Of a stretch of DNA of 33,220 nucleotides, positions 32,387-33,220 are shown one piece after another. The DNA is taken from contig JAFRBA010000209.1 in NCBI GenBank assembly GCA_017405115.1, positions 1 through 33,220 of the forward strand, written 5' to 3'. This DNA is from Kiritimatiellia bacterium (GTDB lineage: Bacteria; Verrucomicrobiota; Kiritimatiellia; RFP12; UBA1067). The notes below the pieces were generated by a model, which was given only the letters and a program-made list of their open reading frames with translations, searched no databases and had not been told where the DNA came from. Positions within the stretch are counted from its first letter, which is position 1. Every line of letters starts with the position of its first letter. Position numbers and translations under genes: made by a program.

Positions 32387-33220
32387 AAACGGAGACGGAG
32401 ATGGGATCGAGGCTTCTTTCGCTCGATGCCTTGCGGGGCTTCGACATGCTGTTCATCATGGGGCTGTCGACTTTCTTGGCGCATCTGTGCGCGGCGTTTG
32501 GCGCGGGAGACGGCTGGCTTGCGCGGCAGATGCGCCACGTGAACTGGCACGGGTTCGCGCAGCACGACACGATATTCCCGCTGTTCCTCTTCATCGCGGG
32601 CGTGGCGTTTCCGTTCTCGTGCGCGAAGATGCGCGAGAAGGGGTGGAGTACGGCGCGCATCTGCGGCAAGATCGCATGGCGCGCGTTTGCGCTCGTCATG
32701 CTCGGCATGGTCTACAACGGTCTTCTCAACAAGGGCTTCGGCGAGGTGCGCTGGGCGAGCGTTCTCGGGCGCATCGGACTCGGCTGGGCGTTCGCGGCGC
32801 TTCTGTATCTCGCGTTCTCGCTGCGGATGCGCATCGGCGTGGCGGCGGGTCTTCTTCTCGGCTACTGGGCCGTCATGCGGTACGCGGCGGTTCCCGGCGC
32901 GCCGGCCGGGGCCGACCCATGGTCGGTAGAGTGGAACTTCGCGGCGTATGTCGACAAGCTGTTCCTGCCGAATCCGCTTGGCAAGACGGGGGCGGACCCA
33001 GAGGGGATACTGAGCACCTTGCCGGCAATCGTCACGGCGATGCTCGGCGTCTTCGCCGGCGAGTTCGTGCGATGGAACGGGGAACGGGGAACGAAGTGCT
33101 GGACGGTATCGTCGTGGGCGCGGGGCCGGCAGGACTTGCGGCGGCGTGTGCGGCAAAGGAGGCGGGAGCGGCGAACGTCCTTGTCATTGAGCGCGACGAC
33201 GCGCCTGGCGGCATTCTCCA
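32383..33220 (+). CDS. DUF5009 / heparan-alpha-glucosaminide acetyltransferase-like membrane protein, truncated
   Basis: The ATG overlaps the PIG-L stop (ATGA). The start LLSLDALRGFDMLFIMG and HDTIFPLFLFIAGVAFPFS are typical of the DUF5009/HGSNAT group. These multi-helix membrane proteins move acetyl groups to sugars across the membrane or act as sugar transporters. Family homology ends at about residue 229 (MLGVFAGEFV, about 33069); members normally continue with about 140 more residues and further helices. After that the frame is Arg-rich nonsense, because the DNA there encodes an oxidoreductase in another frame. It stays open to the window edge, so no stop is seen. Acetylation next to two sugar deacetylases makes sense, but this copy looks broken. 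Assembly error is possible. Confidence 0.65.
   Translation, partial: MKTETEMGSRLLSLDALRGFDMLFIMGLSTFLAHLCAAFGAGDGWLARQMRHVNWHGFAQHDTIFPLFLFIAGVAFPFSCAKMREKGWSTARICGKIAWRAFALVMLGMVYNGLLNKGFGEVRWASVLGRIGLGWAFAALLYLAFSLRMRIGVAAGLLLGYWAVMRYAAVPGAPAGADPWSVEWNFAAYVDKLFLPNPLGKTGADPEGILSTLPAIVTAMLGVFAGEFVRWNGERGTKCWTVSSWARGRQDLRRRVRQRRRERRTSLSLSATTRLAAFS
33072..33220 (+). CDS. FAD/NAD(P)-binding oxidoreductase, N-terminal part (runs off window)
   Basis: From ATG 33072, or GTG 33096, this frame reads DGIVVGAGPAGLAAACAAKE and then VLVIERDDAPGG. That is a complete dinucleotide-binding Rossmann start with the GxGxxG motif and the acidic residue after strand 2. Glycerol-3-phosphate-dehydrogenase-like and related FAD oxidoreductases start this way. 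It lies inside the open frame of the DUF5009 gene, in a different frame, without a ribosome site. Its natural upstream region is therefore missing. Only about 49 residues are visible. Confidence 0.65.
   Translation, partial: MERGTGNEVLDGIVVGAGPAGLAAACAAKEAGAANVLVIERDDAPGGIL
33074..33094 (+). repeat. Heptanucleotide tandem repeat at a gene junction
   Basis: Three adjacent seven-base units, GGAACGG, GGAACGG and GGAACGA, lie exactly where the DUF5009 homology stops and just before the oxidoreductase begins. Adding one unit, or losing two, would put the two frames in register. Confidence 0.6.

Noticed and set aside
32383..33220. Natural bifunctional fusion of DUF5009 with an oxidoreductase
   Set aside because: The two recognisable parts are in different frames, and the membrane domain lacks its C-terminal helices, so no single protein can contain both as the sequence stands.
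1..33220. CRISPR arrays, tRNA or rRNA genes, integrase or transposase genes
   Set aside because: I found no regularly spaced repeats, no cloverleaf with a TTCRA-type arm, no rRNA-like sequence and no protein with integrase or transposase motifs.

Overview
The window looks like a chromosomal carbohydrate-degradation region of a GC-rich bacterium from the PVC group. A gut or other anaerobic Kiritimatiellae/Verrucomicrobiota-type lineage is my best guess. It rests on the gene mix: many secreted glycosidase-like proteins, DUF4838, parallel beta-helix proteins with a choice-of-anchor-Q-type end, DUF5009, several AAA ATPases joined to DUF4143/PDDEXK nuclease domains, and XylR-type AraC regulation. 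There is no marker gene here, so this is inference. I see no rRNA, tRNA or CRISPR array.

Region 1 (1-5240) is a tandem pair of two-gene modules. Each is a secreted alpha/beta-hydrolase followed, with an ATGA overlap, by a secreted protein carrying a carboxypeptidase-regulatory-like domain. The second hydrolase has lost its 5' half and is joined out of frame to the start of an unrelated surface-repeat-like gene. The two partner genes are much more AT-rich than the rest of the window.

Region 2 (5289-15465) starts with a fragment of a restriction-modification gene that overlaps the start of a 1338-residue glycosidase plus beta-helix protein. An AAA ATPase/DUF4143 gene with a strong leaderless promoter follows, then an SGNH hydrolase, a putative TIM-barrel glycosidase and a beta-propeller/DUF1080 fusion.

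Region 3 (15466-23052) holds a small AraC-like remnant, an AAA-ATPase/PDDEXK_9 gene, and a XylR-type regulator transcribed away from a GH127 beta-L-arabinofuranosidase gene. After these comes a beta-helix protein fused to a second copy of the beta-propeller module.

Region 4 (23053-33220) has a choice-of-anchor-Q beta-helix protein, a paralogue of the putative TIM-barrel glycosidase, a palindromic MITE-like element, a DUF4838 protein, a second AAA ATPase/DUF4143 gene and two PIG-L deacetylases. It ends with a truncated DUF5009 acyltransferase-like gene that runs into an FAD/NAD-binding oxidoreductase at the window edge.

The enzymes together suggest extracytoplasmic removal of arabinose, uronic acid and acyl groups from a complex polysaccharide, under control of the XylR-type regulator. 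Two patterns run across the window. First, several genes begin exactly 7 nt after an extended -10 box (TGnTATAAT-like), so their mRNAs should be leaderless. Second, 5' fragments of unrelated genes repeatedly sit directly in front of, and overlap by a stop/start, the gene that follows, as if promoters and starts had been donated by decayed genes.
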